Positions 61,492 through 64,000 of a stretch of 64,000 nt of DNA are shown piece after piece. Both the position numbers and the translations under genes were made by a program. The stretch is taken from contig OX442317.1 of NCBI GenBank assembly GCA_949358305.1, forward strand, positions 1,240,001 to 1,304,000, read 5' to 3'. The notes under the pieces were generated by a model. It ran no database searches. It worked only from the letters and a program-made list of their open reading frames with translations, and was not told where the DNA came from. The DNA comes from Strigamia acuminata (taxonomy: Eukaryota > Arthropoda > Chilopoda > Geophilomorpha > Linotaeniidae). Each line of letters starts with the position of its first letter. The first letter of the stretch is position 1.

Positions 61492-63320
61492 TTTGAAATC
61501 TGAAGTTGTTCCAAAATCTTTTCGAAGGTATTTAAACACTCCCTGTTTTTAATTTTTTATTTAGCCATAATAAAATTATATTTATCACTTTGATTAATTA
61601 ACTTTCCATTTTATGGACTAAATAAATTAAGATCTAGAAAAAAGATTTTCCAGTTCAAAAAAAAAAAAGAAAACCACCTCACATATTGACACATTTATTC
61701 GCAGACTAAAAGAGAAAACAAGTCATTATTAAAAAAATTAGGCCTATCATAGCACACGTGTTAATGGAACAATTTATTAACCTTAGGGCTTTTTGCTAGA
61801 TTGCACTCAGGGCCTTTTGTCTGCTCTGATGTGATGGTGTGTGCATGAATCAGCTCCAACTTGATTAATGGCTGCTGAAGCTTTTGATGAGATAGATATG
61901 ATTGTGACTCACCTCTCTGGCATAGTCCCACAAATTGTGTCCTCTCCTCTACTCTTTCAATCAGCTTTAACACCCCCTTTCCTTCTACCCACCAACACCA
62001 GGCCTTTTATGCAAGACTGCTGTAATTCCAGCAATCTAAATTGACTTTATGATTAGCAAAATGAGAATTTATTGCATCATTTACATAATTGGCTGGCTGA
62101 GTCAAGGCGATTTTTTGTTTGTTCATTCAATGTATAAATTCTCTTACAAGTGGAAACAAATTTCCATCCAGCAGATCAAACATGCAATAATTTATTTTTG
62201 CCGAGTTTAAGTGAAGGGTAAAGTGAGGTTAGAAAACCAGGTTCATAACACACAATGCTCTGTCAAAGTTCACTGACTCACCTTTACTAACCCTTGCAAG
62301 ACTTGAGGAACATGACACTTGGGAGAGATCCAGTAGCTCCAATCTCATGCTGTTTTTACTTTTTATTAATATATATATACTGAATATAAAAAAAACAATC
62401 CAAAAAAGGAAAGAAAAAATTTTTTTTTTGGTTTAGGTCAGTATGACTTGAATATTGGGTCAGAGGAAGAAGCCAATTGCGATTCAATTGGTAATTAAAC
62501 AGGCAGACAGTCATTTGTTATGATTTGCTGAGACAGCAAAGGTCTTTGAGCAATTGCAATGGTTTTAGGACAAAGACCCTTGAGAAATGATGTGGAAAAA
62601 CAAATTTTAGTTGGGAAATTGAGGAATCTGTTCAAAATTCTTGTCACAAACACCTGCTTAACATCTGAGTTTGCATTTCTTGCTTTTATGAGTCACAGGG
62701 TGAAGCAATTTATAGAGATAATCTCTTTGGGGTTTTCTTTTTCTTTTTTTTTCTTCTTGCTGTTTTGATTGTGACTTTTAAGCGAAAATATTTTCATTTG
62801 TATGGTTTTTGGGTGATGTTTTTTGTTCGGGGTATTTAGCATGCAGGACTAATTGTTGATGTAGAGTTTACAATTTGACCTTTGGATCTGAAAATGTGAG
62901 TCCATGAGTGAAATACAGACACCCCCAATGGCCCATTGAGAAGTGGAATTCCAACTGGCGCCAGACATTTCTCTACATGTGAATCCTTGAGCCAAGTTCA
63001 CTGAGGCAGGTTGCAAGCTTTGAACTTGGACTCTAAGCTTGCACAAATGGATCAGGTTGATGATCAAATGGCTCAGCATTTGTCAGAAGCTATTATCGGC
63101 CTTGTACATTTTAAACAAAAAAATTATTTAAAGAAAGAACACGAAAAAAAGTTTTTTTTTTTTTTTTTTATTTTTTTTTTTTAAATAATTTATTTGCTTT
63201 GAAAGTGTTATCTCATTGTCAAGTGAGCTAATTACACTTGGTTTGTTTTATTGTTTTATTGTCGAATAGGTTACATTTTATTTGGCAGTGGGTTTATTTT
63301 GTTGTTTTATGAACACTTTC
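60290..63320. other. Non-coding region, nothing recognised
   Basis: No gene recognised on either strand. Contains an (ATTT)n run near 61458-61494 and a T-run near 63151-63182. Open frames here are short and lack supporting features. Confidence 0.4.
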
Positions 63321-63326
63321 ATTTTG

Positions 63327-63678
63327 TAATTTTGTAATTTTAACAATTTTGCACTTTTGTAATTTTAACAATTTTGCACTTTTGTAATTTTAACAATTTT
63401 GCACTTTTGTAATTTTAACAATTTTGCACTTTTGTAATTTTAACAATTTTGCATTTTTGTAATTTTAACAATTTTGCACTTTTGTAATTTTAACAATTTT
63501 GCACTTTTGTAATTTTAACAATTTTGCACTTTTGTAATTTTAACCATTTTGCACTTTTGTAATTTTAACAATTTTGCATTTTTGTAATTTTAACAATTTT
63601 GCACTTTTGTAATTTTAACAATTTTGCACTTTTGTAATTTTAACAATTTTGCACTTTTGTAATTTTAACAATTTTGCA
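63327..63678. repeat. 25-bp minisatellite
   Basis: About 14 tandem units of TTGTAATTTTAACAATTTTG plus CACTT. Variation is limited to a few units with CATTT in place of CACTT and one ACCATT. It is nearly homogeneous. Confidence 0.95.
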
Positions 63679-63832
63679 GTTTTTGATTTGTCACGTGATG
63701 TCATTTCCACCAATCGTTTGCGTAATTGCAAAAAAAACACAAAAGACGATAAACACGAATTAATTTTTAACAAAATGATAGAAAATCACAAAATTTCAGA
63801 ATCGTACATTTAATCTTTCATCCAAACATTGC

Positions 63833-63943
63833 AGCGAAGCTTATTTTCCCCGCATTCAGGCTAAACCGATCCAGTGAGCCAATAACAGACAAATTACTCC
63901 ACGAACACCCCAAATGCTATCTAATCTTCAACGTTTGAAAACA
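63833..63943 (+). other. Possible exon near right edge
   Basis: A stretch bounded by TTGCAG and CAG|GTGAAAAT, less AT-rich than its surroundings. One frame reads FRLNRSSEPITDKLLHEHPK and ends in TGA eight codons later, so it could be a last coding exon with 3' UTR or a 5' untranslated exon. No family recognised. Confidence 0.25.
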
Positions 63944-64000
63944 GGTGAAAATTATTATTTCCTAGATAAGCATCAGCGCGCCATTGTATATTAGATTAGC

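Overview
This is a 64 kb piece of an animal nuclear genome, most probably an arthropod. It has spliced genes with short AT-rich introns (about 50-100 bp), GT-AG splice sites, AATAAA signals, a cluster of divergent ionotropic-receptor (IR) genes, a GH16 beta-1,3-glucanase, and several families of small inverted-repeat transposons. There is no sign of a bacterial, plasmid or viral genome. The species cannot be named from the sequence alone.

Layout. (1) 1-19.9 kb, minus strand: a tandem array of divergent IR / glutamate-receptor-like genes sharing one 10-exon architecture. Two are intact (12.3-14.8 kb and 15.9-18.5 kb). One runs off the window (27-891). One has a single-base frameshift (2.5-5.0 kb). 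One is intact but has lost 138 codons in frame from its N-terminal domain (9.2-11.4 kb). At least three decayed fragments lie at 6.3, 15.3-15.7 and 18.9-19.9 kb. Several MITEs and a fold-back mariner relic have inserted in the array. (2) 20.3-43.6 kb, plus strand: a compact housekeeping block of polybromo/PBRM1, an ethanolamine-kinase-like gene, mitochondrial ribosomal protein uS11m (MRPS11) and CHD1. (3) 44.2-45.0 kb, minus: a Myb/SANT-like DNA-binding protein, convergent with CHD1. (4) 45.0-55.7 kb: a repeat-rich block in which a roughly 2.4 kb segment has been duplicated and then opened by three insertions. It carries three copies of a gene for a roughly 96-residue signal-peptide plus transmembrane protein, a GC-rich retroelement-like island and a MITE with a CpG-rich internal satellite. 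(5) 56.6-57.8 kb, plus: a two-exon GH16 glucanase. (6) 57.8-64 kb: no convincing gene; one MITE, a 25-bp minisatellite and one possible exon near the right edge.

Polybromo (PBAF chromatin remodeller) and CHD1 (nucleosome spacing on transcribed genes) are both chromatin proteins, but they are conserved single genes and their proximity need not be functional. The IR array is a birth-and-death chemosensory-type locus. Exon limits below were set by reading splice sites and checking that the summed exon lengths keep frame; none has transcript support.
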